Below are positions 50,858-58,958 of a stretch of DNA of 64,000 nt, piece after piece (positions within the stretch are counted from its first letter, which is position 1; every line of letters starts with the position of its first letter). Both the position numbers and the translations under genes were made by a program. Source of the DNA: Bacillota bacterium (GTDB lineage: Bacteria; Bacillota; Clostridia; Tissierellales; Peptoniphilaceae). The notes under the pieces were generated by a model. The model did no database searches. It had not been told where the DNA came from and saw nothing but the letters and a program-made list of their open reading frames with translations. Location of the stretch: NCBI GenBank assembly GCA_030532225.1, contig JAUNLQ010000002.1, positions 124,001 through 188,000 of the forward strand, written 5' to 3'.

Positions 50858-51355
50858 ATGACACTTGGAGAAAAATTACAAGGCTTAAGAAAGTCTAAGG
50901 CCATGAGCCAGGAAGATTTGGCAGCAAATTTAAAAGTATCGAGACAGACCATATCTCGTTGGGAACAAGACCAGGCCCTGCCAGACTTATCAAATATAAT
51001 TGCCCTAGCCAAGGTTTTTAATATAAGTATTGATGACCTAGTGGGAATTGACATAGAAGATATAAATAAAAACCAAGAAGGCGTAAATTTGTCAAAAGAC
51101 CTTTTCGCCTATAAAATGAAATTCGTCTTTGGCATAATTCTACTTAGTCTTGGCCTAGTCTTGGCTATAGGCCTAAGTATTTATGGGTCCCTAGTTGGAG
51201 GCTATTTAGTAAGACCAGGTCAACCAGACCTACAGGGCTTGTCTGCCTTTTTGTATATAAAGGAACTTTACTGGGTTTATTTTTTGGCAGCAGCCTTTGG
51301 CCTTTTAGGACTAGGCCTAGTTGGAGCCTTTAAAAAATTAAAAATAGTTTCATAG
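50858..51355 (+). CDS. XRE family regulator with two membrane helices
   Basis: 165 residues from the ATG after AAAGGAGACTAAA; a TTG 14 codons earlier overlaps a TATAAT promoter hexamer and is unlikely. HTH_3 domain (about 4-60): LGEKLQGLRKSKAMSQEDLAANLKVSRQTISRWEQDQALPDLSNII. The C-terminal half has two membrane helices (about 93-113 and 135-155). This membrane-tethered XRE layout is common in Bacillota. The last 23 codons and the terminator are repeated at 54261-54377, see there. Confidence 0.9.
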   Translation: MTLGEKLQGLRKSKAMSQEDLAANLKVSRQTISRWEQDQALPDLSNIIALAKVFNISIDDLVGIDIEDINKNQEGVNLSKDLFAYKMKFVFGIILLSLGLVLAIGLSIYGSLVGGYLVRPGQPDLQGLSAFLYIKELYWVYFLAAAFGLLGLGLVGAFKKLKIVS

Positions 51356-51400
51356 AAATTTTCAAAAAGTGCTGAAATTTTTGGCACTTTTTTATTTGCC
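51347..51400 (+). repeat. Direct repeat, copy 1 (XRE 3' end plus terminator)
   Basis: 54 bp, identical to 54324-54377, covering the last codons of the XRE gene and its terminator. Weaker similarity extends left to 51284. The two copies are in the same orientation and enclose about 2.9 kb. Confidence 0.95.
51364..51395 (+). terminator. Terminator of the XRE gene
   Basis: AAAAAGTGC / GCACTTTTT with T tail; an identical copy lies at about 54341-54372. Confidence 0.85.
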
Positions 51401-51581
51401 ATTAACAGGGAAAAAAATTTTTATTGGCTTCTCCTGCCTTAAGTTCTTACTAGAAAAAATCTTTGCCAACAAGGAGTAAAGAAAAAAGAATTTGAGAATT
51501 TTATCTTGGTTAAGTTGAAATTTTCTGCTATAGTTTTTTTAGGAAGACTTTCCATAAATTTTAAAAAATCTAGGAGCAAGG

Positions 51582-52127
51582 ATGATAATATTTTTAGCAG
51601 GCTTAACTAATGAAGAAAAAGCCTTTGTAAGTAATCTTTACAATAAACATGGCCAATATTTCTTTAGAAAGGCCTTTTACATATTAAAAAACAAAGAATT
51701 AGCAGAAGAAGCCTTGGCCAATGCCTTTATAAAAATTATGGGAAATATTGAAAAAGCATCTAGCTTGGCTGATGAAGACCTCCTTCCCTACTGTCTTACC
51801 CTTGTAAAAAATGAAGCAATTAACATTATTAGAAAAGACAAGAAGCATTTATATACAGACAACATAGAAACTTATCTTATAGAAGACCTGGAAAACAAAA
51901 TTGAAGCAGAATTTATTCTTAAAGACCAGTTCCAAGCAATAGTAAATGATAAGACCCTACTAAAGGAAGAAGAAAGACTTTTTCTTATTTTTCGTTACCA
52001 CCATGACCTGACCTATAATGAAATAGGAAAATTATTGAACATAAGCCAAGGAACAGCCTTAAAAAGAAACCAAAGAATCTTAGAAAAAATTAGAAAAACA
52101 AAAACAGGAGGCCAACAACATGAATAA
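51582..52127 (+). CDS. RNA polymerase sigma factor, sigma-70 family (ECF-like)
   Basis: 181 residues. Region 2: FVSNLYNKHGQYFFRKAFYILKNKELAEEALANAFIKIM; region 4: LFLIFRYHHDLTYNEIGKLLNISQGTALKRNQRILEKIRK. No region 1 or 3, so it is an ECF-type sigma factor. Its last 8 bp overlap the next gene, which encodes a membrane protein with a DUF4367-like outer part, the usual anti-sigma arrangement. AGGAGCAAGG precedes ATG. Confidence 0.9.
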   Translation: MIIFLAGLTNEEKAFVSNLYNKHGQYFFRKAFYILKNKELAEEALANAFIKIMGNIEKASSLADEDLLPYCLTLVKNEAINIIRKDKKHLYTDNIETYLIEDLENKIEAEFILKDQFQAIVNDKTLLKEEERLFLIFRYHHDLTYNEIGKLLNISQGTALKRNQRILEKIRKTKTGGQQHE

Positions 52128-53091
52128 TCAAGCTAAACAAGGACTAAAAAATGTTGCCAGCCTTCTTTATGAGGAAAAAATCCAAGACCTAAATAAGCTT
52201 AGCTGGACAGAGAAAGATTTAAGTAATGAAGAGATTCTTGTTCTTGCAAGGAAAATCCAAGACCTGCCTTACACCTATCAGGCTATTTTAAAGGCCAAGT
52301 TTATTTTCCAAATGACTCCTAGCCAAGCAAACACTAGCCTTGACCTAAAAGATTCCAAAAATCTCCTAAGCTTTGTAATTCATTTATTATCAAAAGACTT
52401 TTTCCCAAAAGGCCAAAGAATAAGTAGTCAGTCTATAAAAAAAGCCCTGGTCCTAGTCCAAGAAAAAGAACTGGCAGAAGACAAGCTTGTCTTAGACAAT
52501 AATCTGGCCTTCCATCCTTCTAAGGCCTTTGAAGAAAAAATTAAGGCTTTAGGAATTAAAACTAGAAATCCCTATAGAAAAATATTAAAGACTGCTGCAT
52601 CCTTTTTAATAGTCTTACTAGCTAGTCTTATAATGTTTTTCAGTATAAATGTTGAAGCTAGACAAAAACTATTTGATTGGATAATTAAAGATTTTGGTAG
52701 TTACAGTAGCTTTACGCCAGAAATTATAGATCCACAATCAAGTGAATCCATTAATATAGACGATCTTAAAATTTTATATATACCAAAAGATTTTGAACTA
52801 GTAGAAGAAAAAATAGCTAGAATTTCAAAAATCATCTTATATAAAGATAAAAACAATGAGGATTTATTCTTTTATATTAAGCTTAAGAATTTTGAAAATT
52901 CAAATTCAATTAATCTTTATGACACTGAAGATGCAGTCTTAGAAGAAATTTTTATTAATGGAAACAAGGCTTATTACTGGACCCATGAGACTAATATGCT
53001 ACTTTGGCAACAAGATAATATAGAGTGTTTTATTTCAGGAAGTATTTCAAAAGATCAAATAATAAAGATTGCTGAAAATATTTCAAAATAA
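52120..53091 (+). CDS. Putative anti-sigma factor with DUF4367-like domain
   Basis: 323 residues. A cytoplasmic part of about 155 residues with no known motif, one membrane helix (about 157-176, KTAASFLIVLLASLIMFFS), the juxta-membrane VEARQKLFDWIIKDFG that recurs in DUF4367 anti-sigma proteins, and an extracellular domain ending in KDQIIKIAENISK. It overlaps the sigma factor gene by 8 bp. Probably holds the sigma factor at the membrane until a signal arrives. Unlike most anti-sigma factors the cytoplasmic part lacks a clear zinc-finger or ASD motif. Confidence 0.78.
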   Translation: MNNQAKQGLKNVASLLYEEKIQDLNKLSWTEKDLSNEEILVLARKIQDLPYTYQAILKAKFIFQMTPSQANTSLDLKDSKNLLSFVIHLLSKDFFPKGQRISSQSIKKALVLVQEKELAEDKLVLDNNLAFHPSKAFEEKIKALGIKTRNPYRKILKTAASFLIVLLASLIMFFSINVEARQKLFDWIIKDFGSYSSFTPEIIDPQSSESINIDDLKILYIPKDFELVEEKIARISKIILYKDKNNEDLFFYIKLKNFENSNSINLYDTEDAVLEEIFINGNKAYYWTHETNMLLWQQDNIECFISGSISKDQIIKIAENISK

Positions 53092-53241
53092 TTTCTGTTT
53101 TTCTGTCCTTTTTTTTCCCTTGTAAAGCGTTAGTATTATAAGGAGGGAATTTTTAAAAAAATGACTAGAGCCTTTCTTAAGATTGCTGTAGTCTTGTCCT
53201 CTAAAAATTAGAAATAAAAAAATTTTAAAAAAGGTGGTAGT

Positions 53242-53595
53242 ATGGAAGGAATTTTGTTAGTAATTTTAGCCCTTGTCCAATTTAAAAAGTATAAGCTGGC
53301 TGCTAAGTTTAGGAACCGTGATGGGATTTATCTTAAGTCCTTTGTCCTTATTTTAGGTCTTGGGGCAGTGTACTTGTCCATAAGAACTTTTATGGACCTA
53401 AGACACTTAGGACCTGATCTTAATATTTCTTATTTCAAGCCCCTACTTGGCCAGCTGAAAAATATTTCAGATGCCTTAATAGAAAGTAAGGAAGATAGGC
53501 TAGCTGGCTGGGCAATTCTAGCCTTTAATTCTTATAAGTTACTTTTAGCAGACTTAGGTCTTTTAAACCTGGCTTTTTTTCTATCAAAGAAGTAA
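53242..53595 (+). CDS. Membrane protein, 117 residues, unknown
   Basis: I do not recognise a family. Start ATG follows AAAAAAGGTGGTAGT. Three hydrophobic segments (about 2-12, 28-46 and 88-113) with a short charged middle (RTFMDLRHLGPDLNISYFKP) suggest a small membrane protein. It lies in the repeat-bounded block behind the anti-sigma gene and may be a target or partner of that system. Confidence 0.65.
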   Translation: MEGILLVILALVQFKKYKLAAKFRNRDGIYLKSFVLILGLGAVYLSIRTFMDLRHLGPDLNISYFKPLLGQLKNISDALIESKEDRLAGWAILAFNSYKLLLADLGLLNLAFFLSKK

Positions 53596-53663
53596 AGGTC
53601 TTTAAAAGAGCAATTAATTTCTTGGCTTAGATTTTTCTACAGCCAAGCTTAGGAGATGATAAA

Positions 53664-54236
53664 ATGGAAAAAATTAAATCCTTTATAAAAAAAGATCCAG
53701 GCAAATTTTATAAACTTGCCTTTGTTCTCAGCCTTCTTGTAATAATTTCTTTGTGCTTTTCCTTACTTACAGTTAAAGAGATGGACAATAAGAGAATGGT
53801 TGCAGCTACTGACTCTTACATGATTTCTCTCAAGTCTTTTTCCTATTGGATAGAAGTCTACTTAGAAGATCCAAGTAGGGAAGACCTACAGGCTAGTCAA
53901 AATCACCTAACTTCTGCCATGGGCTCTTATATGGCAATAGCCAGTCCTAGCAAAGGCTCTAGCTATGAAGACTTAAGGGAGGGCCTTTCTAAGCTGGCCC
54001 AGATAAACCATTATCTAAGTTTTCAACATTTTCCCAAGGCAGCTAACCAAGAAGAAAATCTTAAGATTCAAAAACTAGTTCAAGCCTATAAGGACCTGGT
54101 GAACTTTTATTATGACTCTGGCAATGGTGGTTTTTATCGTAAGAGATTTGAAAACTACAAGGACTTGGTAACCAAGCTAGAAGACCTTAACCAAACTATA
54201 ATTAAGGACTTTAATATAAAAGAATCAGACCTATAA
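53664..54236 (+). CDS. Membrane-anchored protein, 190 residues, unknown
   Basis: One N-terminal membrane helix (about 19-40) and a mostly helical outer or inner domain of about 145 residues with repeated Lys/Glu and Tyr (SYWIEVYLEDPSREDLQ, YKDLVNFYYDSG). No catalytic motif or cysteine pattern. I do not recognise a family. TAGGAGATGATAAA precedes ATG. Last complete gene of the block enclosed by the direct repeats. Confidence 0.65.
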   Translation: MEKIKSFIKKDPGKFYKLAFVLSLLVIISLCFSLLTVKEMDNKRMVAATDSYMISLKSFSYWIEVYLEDPSREDLQASQNHLTSAMGSYMAIASPSKGSSYEDLREGLSKLAQINHYLSFQHFPKAANQEENLKIQKLVQAYKDLVNFYYDSGNGGFYRKRFENYKDLVTKLEDLNQTIIKDFNIKESDL

Positions 54237-54260
54237 GGCTCTTTTATTTGAACCTTGCTA

Positions 54261-54332
54261 TTGGCTGCAGCCTTTGGTCTTCTAGGCCTAGCCCTAGTTG
54301 GCTTTTTTAAAAAGTTTAAAATTGTTTCATAG
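54261..54332 (+). pseudogene. Truncated duplicate of the XRE gene 3' end
   Basis: In frame it reads LAAAFGLLGLALVGFF followed by KKFKIVS and a stop, matching the end of the XRE protein (LAAAFGLLGLGLVGAF, KKLKIVS). A TGA stands just upstream in frame and there is no start, so only the last 23 codons survive. The following 48 bp, including the terminator, are identical to those after the intact gene. Confidence 0.9.
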
Positions 54333-54377
54333 AAATTTTCAAAAAGTGCTGAAATTTTTGGCACTTTTTTATTTGCC
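54324..54377 (+). repeat. Direct repeat, copy 2
   Basis: 54 bp identical to 51347-51400, at the right edge of the sigma/anti-sigma block. Confidence 0.95.
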
Positions 54378-54448
54378 CTTTGATAGGCAAGTTCATTATA
54401 TCTTAGTTCGCCAATAAGTAGACAATCTGGATCTTGTCTTAAATATGG
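54378..54448 (-). pseudogene. Likely relic of a T2SS/T4P-type (GspE/ComGA) ATPase gene
   Basis: On the minus strand one frame reads LRQDPDCLLIGELRYNELA, which is the Walker B/Asp-box signature of GspE/PilB/ComGA ATPases (LRQDPDxxLIGEIRDxETA). The frame is closed by a stop about 20 nt upstream of this segment and breaks off at the edge of direct repeat copy 2, so only a scrap remains. No other type II secretion or competence-pilus genes are in the window. Short, so the call rests on one motif. Confidence 0.5.
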
Positions 54449-54630
54449 AAAATAAAATTTCTAGAATATATTGTGAATCCAAATTTTCCAAGAAGTTACT
54501 AGATTTTTGTTCGTAAGAAGAGTACTGGCCATGTTTTCCTTGCACTTGAACTGCTACCTTAACTAAGTTAGTCCTTCCTCTGCTGGACTTATTCAGCTAA
54601 AATCCTATCTTCAATTTTTTCTCCTGTATT
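54449..54630. other. Non-coding gap, probably decayed DNA
   Basis: No gene with a ribosome site on either strand. The minus strand has an open but start-less frame (GKHGQYSSYEQK and so on) that may be further remains of the ATPase relic, though it does not match that family well. Confidence 0.4.
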
Positions 54631-54655
54631 AAAAAACGACCTCTAAGGGTCGTTG
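54631..54655 (-). terminator. Terminator after the twin genes
   Basis: Minus strand AACGACC / GGTCGTT followed by TTTTAATAC. Confidence 0.82.
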
Positions 54656-54667
54656 TGTGTTATATCA

Positions 54668-55081
54668 TTATTCAAGTTCTGCTATATATTTCTTTTGAGC
54701 TTTTTTAGCATCTTTTAAAATATTGTAATGGAATATATATTTCTTTAAAAAGTCTCTAAGGCTAATTTCTTCTTCCCAAACTTCATCTTCGTCTACAAGG
54801 GAAAAAGAAATTTCAGGTAGGGCATCAGGCAAGTCTATATATTTTTCTATTGCCCTATAGTTTTCAAGCAACAAGGAATCTAATTCTTCAATAGAGCCAT
54901 AGGTAAATTCGCCATTTTCATACGAACCAGAATGATAGGATACAATATAGTCGTCTTCGTATGGAGTGTCAAACCATTGTGTTAATGAATTAATTCCCTC
55001 AAAATTAAGCGATAAAGCTTCTATATCATACATAAAGTCTCCTGTGGTTTCATATATATGTGATAGCCTTAATTTTTTCAT
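54668..55081 (-). CDS. Unknown acidic protein, twin A
   Basis: 137 residues; paralogue of the next gene. The C-terminal 68 residues (from YIDLPDALPEISFSL to AQKKYIAEL) are identical in both proteins, and the DNA behind them is identical over 153 bp. The N-terminal halves diverge (FEGINSLTQWFDTPYEDDYIVSY here) but share the TPYED pattern. No membrane helix or catalytic motif; very acidic. The layout of conserved end and variable front recalls immunity or toxin-neutralising families, but no toxin gene is next to it. TTCAAGGAGTAAACAC precedes ATG. Confidence 0.72.
   Translation of the reverse strand: MKKLRLSHIYETTGDFMYDIEALSLNFEGINSLTQWFDTPYEDDYIVSYHSGSYENGEFTYGSIEELDSLLLENYRAIEKYIDLPDALPEISFSLVDEDEVWEEEISLRDFLKKYIFHYNILKDAKKAQKKYIAELE
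54674..54826 (-). repeat. Identical 153-bp block, copy in twin A
   Basis: Same sequence as 55161-55313, encoding the C-terminal part of both twins; similarity continues at lower level beyond it. Confidence 0.92.
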
Positions 55082-55139
55082 GTGTTTACTCCTTGAATTA
55101 CTTACTTGGTACTTCTTTATGTCTTACAAAAATAATCTT

Positions 55140-55565
55140 TTAAAAATCTGTTGTATCGTAAAGTTCTGCTATATATTTCTTTTGAGCTTTTTTAGCATCT
55201 TTTAAAATATTGTAATGGAATATATATTTCTTTAAAAAGTCTCTAAGGCTAATTTCTTCTTCCCAAACTTCATCTTCGTCTACAAGGGAAAAAGAAATTT
55301 CAGGTAGGGCATCTGGCAGGTCTATATACTTTTCTATCTCCCTATAGTTTTCTAGATGTAAAACACTAAGCTCCTCGATAGGTAGCAAGCTATCACCATA
55401 GAGCTTACCGCTATAAAGGATTACATATTTGTCTTCATAAGGGGTAAAAAACTCATGAACTGTGTAACCTTCTAAGTTAAAATCTAAAACCAATGTTTCC
55501 GCATCATCAATAACATCGCCTGTATCTTCATAGATAAATGGTAAGTTCAATTTTAAATCTTTCAT
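55140..55565 (-). CDS. Unknown acidic protein, twin B
   Basis: 141 residues, upstream twin of the gene at 54668. Its front differs (IYEDTGDVIDDAETLVLDFNLEG, FFTPYEDKYVILYSGKLYGD), its back is identical apart from the last residues (ending ELYDTTDF instead of ELE). The leader before ATG (TTCAAGGAGTAAACAC) is the same as that of twin A, so duplication included the ribosome site. About 60 bp separate the genes; no terminator stands between them. Function unknown. Confidence 0.72.
   Translation of the reverse strand: MKDLKLNLPFIYEDTGDVIDDAETLVLDFNLEGYTVHEFFTPYEDKYVILYSGKLYGDSLLPIEELSVLHLENYREIEKYIDLPDALPEISFSLVDEDEVWEEEISLRDFLKKYIFHYNILKDAKKAQKKYIAELYDTTDF
55161..55313 (-). repeat. Identical 153-bp block, copy in twin B
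   Basis: Matches 54674-54826 base for base; offset between copies 487 bp. Confidence 0.92.
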
Positions 55566-55703
55566 GTGTTTACTCCTTGAATTAATCTTTGCATCTTCTT
55601 AGCCTTAAGTCTACCATATATTTTCTTTCTATTAAATATCCTATTTTTAAAATCAGTCAGTCTCTTTTTCAAGGCATTGTTTATTGCTTAAAAAGTCTAC
55701 AAA

Positions 55704-55740
55704 TCAAAAAAATCTCCCAGGGCAATTCCTAGGAGATTTT
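55704..55740 (-). terminator. Terminator of the hut operon
   Basis: Minus strand AAAATCTCC / GGAGATTTT with TTTT tail, right after ftcD. Confidence 0.85.
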
Positions 55741-55748
55741 CAAAATTT

Positions 55749-56654
55749 CTATTTGCTCATTGAGTCTAATAGTCTCTTTTCAAGTATTTGGTTGATGTCA
55801 AAGTTTTCAATTTGAAGGTAGTATTCTGCTGCGTCTAGCATTGATTTCATTGGTACTGTTCCAATTACTTCTGAGCCAACTACATTTACTCCATATCTTC
55901 TAGCTTCCATTTTTACCATTTCAAAGGCTTGGTAAACTCTGGTTTTTTCGTAGTTTACTAGGTTCATTGATACTTGAGTAATGTTTCTTTCTTCTACTTT
56001 TAGGCCGATTCCCTTAACGTATCTTAAGCCACCACCAATAAATCTAACTTTCTTAGCTATTGCGTTGGCGATTTCTACGTCTGCTGTGTCTAGGTTAATG
56101 TTAAAGGCTACTAGTGGTACTCTAGCTCCTACTGCTGTTGCTCCACTTTTCTTGTTCATTTCCCTTGGGCCATAGTCTGGTTCCCAACCTTCTTCGTGAA
56201 TCTTGTCAAAGAAAGCTTCATATTGGCCCTTTCTAACCTTGGCTAGGTTTTGTCTTTCTGGTTTTGTTGCTGCTTCTTCATATAGATAAACAGGAATTCC
56301 CATTTCTCCCATAGCCTTTCCTACTTGGTTAGCTAGGTCTATACATTCGTCCATTGTTACTTCTGATACTGGTGTAAATGGAACAACGTCTGTAGCTCCC
56401 ATTCTTGGATGGGCTCCTTCGTGAGTAGACATGTCAATTAGTTCAGTTGCTACTTTTATAGAATTTAGAACTGCTTCTTTAACTTTTTCTGGCTCACCGA
56501 TTATTGTTACAACAGATCTGTTGTGGTCTGGGTCTGAAGAGTAGTCTAAAAGAGTTACGTCTTCTATTTTTCTAATTTCATCAACAATTTTTTCTACCTT
56601 TTCAAGGTCTCTACCTTCTGAAAAATTTGGTACACATTCAACTAATCTTGCCAT
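55749..56654 (-). CDS. ftcD: Glutamate formimidoyltransferase
   Basis: 301 residues, only the transferase half of the mammalian fused enzyme. It moves the formimino group of N-formimino-L-glutamate to tetrahydrofolate, giving glutamate. Seen: LVECVPNFSEGRDLEKVEKIVDEI at the start, DYSSDPDHNRSVVTIIGEP (about 37-55), THEGAHPRMGATDVVPFTPV with the catalytic His (about 77-96), and AFNINLDTADVEIANAIAKKVR. Last gene of hutI-fchA-fhs-ftcD; the cyclodeaminase half is encoded separately by fchA. Confidence 0.96.
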   Translation of the reverse strand: MARLVECVPNFSEGRDLEKVEKIVDEIRKIEDVTLLDYSSDPDHNRSVVTIIGEPEKVKEAVLNSIKVATELIDMSTHEGAHPRMGATDVVPFTPVSEVTMDECIDLANQVGKAMGEMGIPVYLYEEAATKPERQNLAKVRKGQYEAFFDKIHEEGWEPDYGPREMNKKSGATAVGARVPLVAFNINLDTADVEIANAIAKKVRFIGGGLRYVKGIGLKVEERNITQVSMNLVNYEKTRVYQAFEMVKMEARRYGVNVVGSEVIGTVPMKSMLDAAEYYLQIENFDINQILEKRLLDSMSK

Positions 56655-56677
56655 TTATATTTCTCCTTATTTTGTCT

Positions 56678-58360
56678 TTAGAATAATCCTACTATTTCTC
56701 CATCTTCTAAGATGTCAATTTTGTTTGCTGCTGGAACTTTTGGTAGTCCTGGCATAGTCATAATATCTCCAGTTAAGGCTACTATAAATCCTGCACCCCT
56801 TGAAAGCTTAAAGTTTCTAACTGTGATTCTAAAGCCTTCTGGTCTAGCTAGCAGATTTTGGTCATCTGATAGGGAATATTGGGTCTTAGCCATACAAATT
56901 GGTAGCTTATCATAGCCTAGTTTTTCGTATTGTTTAATGGCTTTTTGGGCAGCCTTGGTAAAGTCTACTCCATCAGCTCCATAAACTTCTTTAGCAATAC
57001 GGTTGATTTTTTCTTCAATGCTTAGGTCTACATCGTATAAGAACTTGAAGTTAGCTTCATCTCTTTCTACTACTTCAACTACTTTTTTAGCTAGTTCTAT
57101 AGCTCCGTCTCCACCTTTTGCCCAAACTTCAATTGGAACTGCTTCAACGCCAAGTTCTTTACATCTGTTTACTATAAAGTCAACTTCTGCATCTGTGTCA
57201 GTTGGGAATTTGTTAATGGCAACTATTGGTTCAATGCCGAATTTTCTAATATTTTCAATGTGTTTTTCAAGGTTTGGAATACCCTTGGCCAACTTGTCTA
57301 AATCTTCTACTCCTAGTAGGTCTCTTGCTGCTCCACCGTGGTGTTTTAGGGCTCTAACTGTTGCAACTAAAACTGTTGCATCTGGCTCAAATCCACCATA
57401 TCTAGCTGTAATGTTATAGAATTTTTCTGCTCCAAGGTCAGCACCGAAACCTGCTTCAGTTACTACATAGTCACCTAGTTTTAGTCCCATATTTAAAGCT
57501 GTAACTGAGTTACATCCATGGGCAATATTTGCAAATGGTCCACCATGAATAATAGCTGGAGTGTTTTCTAGAGTTTGAACTAGGTTTGGATTTATTGCAT
57601 CTTTTAATAGTAGGGCACAAGCTCCTTGAGCTTCAATGTCTCTAGCATAAACTGGTTCATTCTTTCTGTTATAAGCAACTACTATATCACCTATTCTTCT
57701 CTTTAGGTCTTCTAAGTCTGTTGCCAAACAGAAAATAGCCATAATTTCAGATGCAACTGTTATATCAAAGCCGTCTTCTCTTGGAACTCCGTTAGATTTT
57801 CCACCAAGGCCAACTACTACGTTTCTAAGGGCCCTGTCGTTCATGTCTAATACTCTCTTCCAAACAACTCTTCTTGTGTCAATGTCTAGGGCATTTCCTT
57901 GTTGAATATGGTTGTCTAGTAGGGCAGAAATTAGGTTGTTAGCTGTAGTTATGGCGTGGAAGTCTCCTGTAAAGTGTAGGTTAATGTCTTCCATTGGTAC
58001 AACTTGAGAATATCCACCACCAGCTGCTCCACCTTTTATACCAAAAGATGGTCCAAGGGAAGGTTCTCTAAGGGTTGTAATGGTCTTTTTGCCGATTTTG
58101 TTAAGGGCCATTGATAGACCAATGTTTACAGTAGTCTTACCTTCTCCTGCTGGAGTTGGGTTTATAGCAGATACTAAAATAAGTTTTCCATCTTCCTTGT
58201 CTTTTAGGTCTTCTAATAATTGAAGGTCGATTTTAGCTTTGTACTTGCCGTATTGGATTAAATAATCTTGATCAATACCGATTTTTTCTGCTACTTCAAC
58301 TATTGGTAGCATTTTAGCCTCTTGGGCTATTTGTACGTCTGTTTTTACTTCTTTAGTCAT
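56678..58360 (-). CDS. fhs: Formate--tetrahydrofolate ligase
   Basis: 560 residues, full length. It interconverts formate, THF and ATP with 10-formyl-THF; run backward it yields ATP. Seen: [20 protein letters not shown] with the P-loop (about 66-85), [45 protein letters not shown], and [12 protein letters not shown] near residue 330. In this operon the supply of formyl-THF from histidine makes the ATP-forming direction likely. AAAAGGAGTAAGT precedes ATG; spacing to ftcD is 23 bp. Confidence 0.97.
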   Translation of the reverse strand: MTKEVKTDVQIAQEAKMLPIVEVAEKIGIDQDYLIQYGKYKAKIDLQLLEDLKDKEDGKLILVSAINPTPAGEGKTTVNIGLSMALNKIGKKTITTLREPSLGPSFGIKGGAAGGGYSQVVPMEDINLHFTGDFHAITTANNLISALLDNHIQQGNALDIDTRRVVWKRVLDMNDRALRNVVVGLGGKSNGVPREDGFDITVASEIMAIFCLATDLEDLKRRIGDIVVAYNRKNEPVYARDIEAQGACALLLKDAINPNLVQTLENTPAIIHGGPFANIAHGCNSVTALNMGLKLGDYVVTEAGFGADLGAEKFYNITARYGGFEPDATVLVATVRALKHHGGAARDLLGVEDLDKLAKGIPNLEKHIENIRKFGIEPIVAINKFPTDTDAEVDFIVNRCKELGVEAVPIEVWAKGGDGAIELAKKVVEVVERDEANFKFLYDVDLSIEEKINRIAKEVYGADGVDFTKAAQKAIKQYEKLGYDKLPICMAKTQYSLSDDQNLLARPEGFRITVRNFKLSRGAGFIVALTGDIMTMPGLPKVPAANKIDILEDGEIVGLF

Positions 58361-58377
58361 ACTTACTCCTTTTAATA

Positions 58378-58941
58378 TTAATTAATTTTGTAATCAGAGA
58401 TTACTTTATTAAATTCTGCAATTTTCTCTTCGTCTTTTACTAGAGGAAGGTTAGCTTCAATGTTCATTATACAGCCATTTGTTCCAATTTTTGCTAGTTC
58501 TAGGCCTATTTCTAGGTCAGATTGGCAATTTGGATTAGTTTTTCCATTTACTTCGTTGGCAATTTCATAAACTCTGTAACAAAGTTTTGCGTTATTCATT
58601 GGACTAGTTGCTCCAACTATACCTGCATGAGCTATGGCCTTCTTTCTAGCAGCCTTTTCTTCATCTGTTTCTTTTGGAAGTTTAAAGGCATCTCTAATAA
58701 CTCCATAGGCATTAGCATCTTCAACAACGCCATTTAAAAGCTGATCTCTAATTTCTTCTAGCTCTTTTGCATAGGCAAGTTGTTTTTCAGCTGGCAGACC
58801 AAAGTCCTTCTTTGTTGACAACTTACATACCATTCCAATAAGCCCACAAGCTTTTGCTCCTGCAAGAGCTGATGCTGATCCGCCACCTACAGTAACGTCA
58901 TCTGCATCTAGAATTAAGTCCAATACATCTTTGAAATCCAT
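58378..58941 (-). CDS. fchA: Formimidoyl-THF cyclodeaminase/cyclohydrolase (FTCD_C family)
   Basis: 187 residues of the FTCD_C fold, a helical dimer. The start [38 protein letters not shown] carries the family GGGSxxA motif. It releases ammonia from 5-formimino-THF to make methenyl-THF, and some members also hydrolyse methenyl-THF to 10-formyl-THF, which would link ftcD to fhs without FolD. Which of the two reactions dominates is not visible. AAGGAGAAGAAT precedes ATG. Confidence 0.9.
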   Translation of the reverse strand: MDFKDVLDLILDADDVTVGGGSASALAGAKACGLIGMVCKLSTKKDFGLPAEKQLAYAKELEEIRDQLLNGVVEDANAYGVIRDAFKLPKETDEEKAARKKAIAHAGIVGATSPMNNAKLCYRVYEIANEVNGKTNPNCQSDLEIGLELAKIGTNGCIMNIEANLPLVKDEEKIAEFNKVISDYKIN

Positions 58942-58958
58942 ATTCTTCTCCTTAATTT

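Noticed and set aside
53161-53211. 16-codon frame with AAGGAGG 14 bp upstream, between anti-sigma and the 117-residue gene
   Set aside because: Spacing from the Shine-Dalgarno is too long and the peptide has no features; could be a leader peptide, but support is weak.
57003-57419. Plus-strand open frame of 138 codons inside fhs
   Set aside because: Mirror of a highly conserved gene; no start signal and no recognisable domain.
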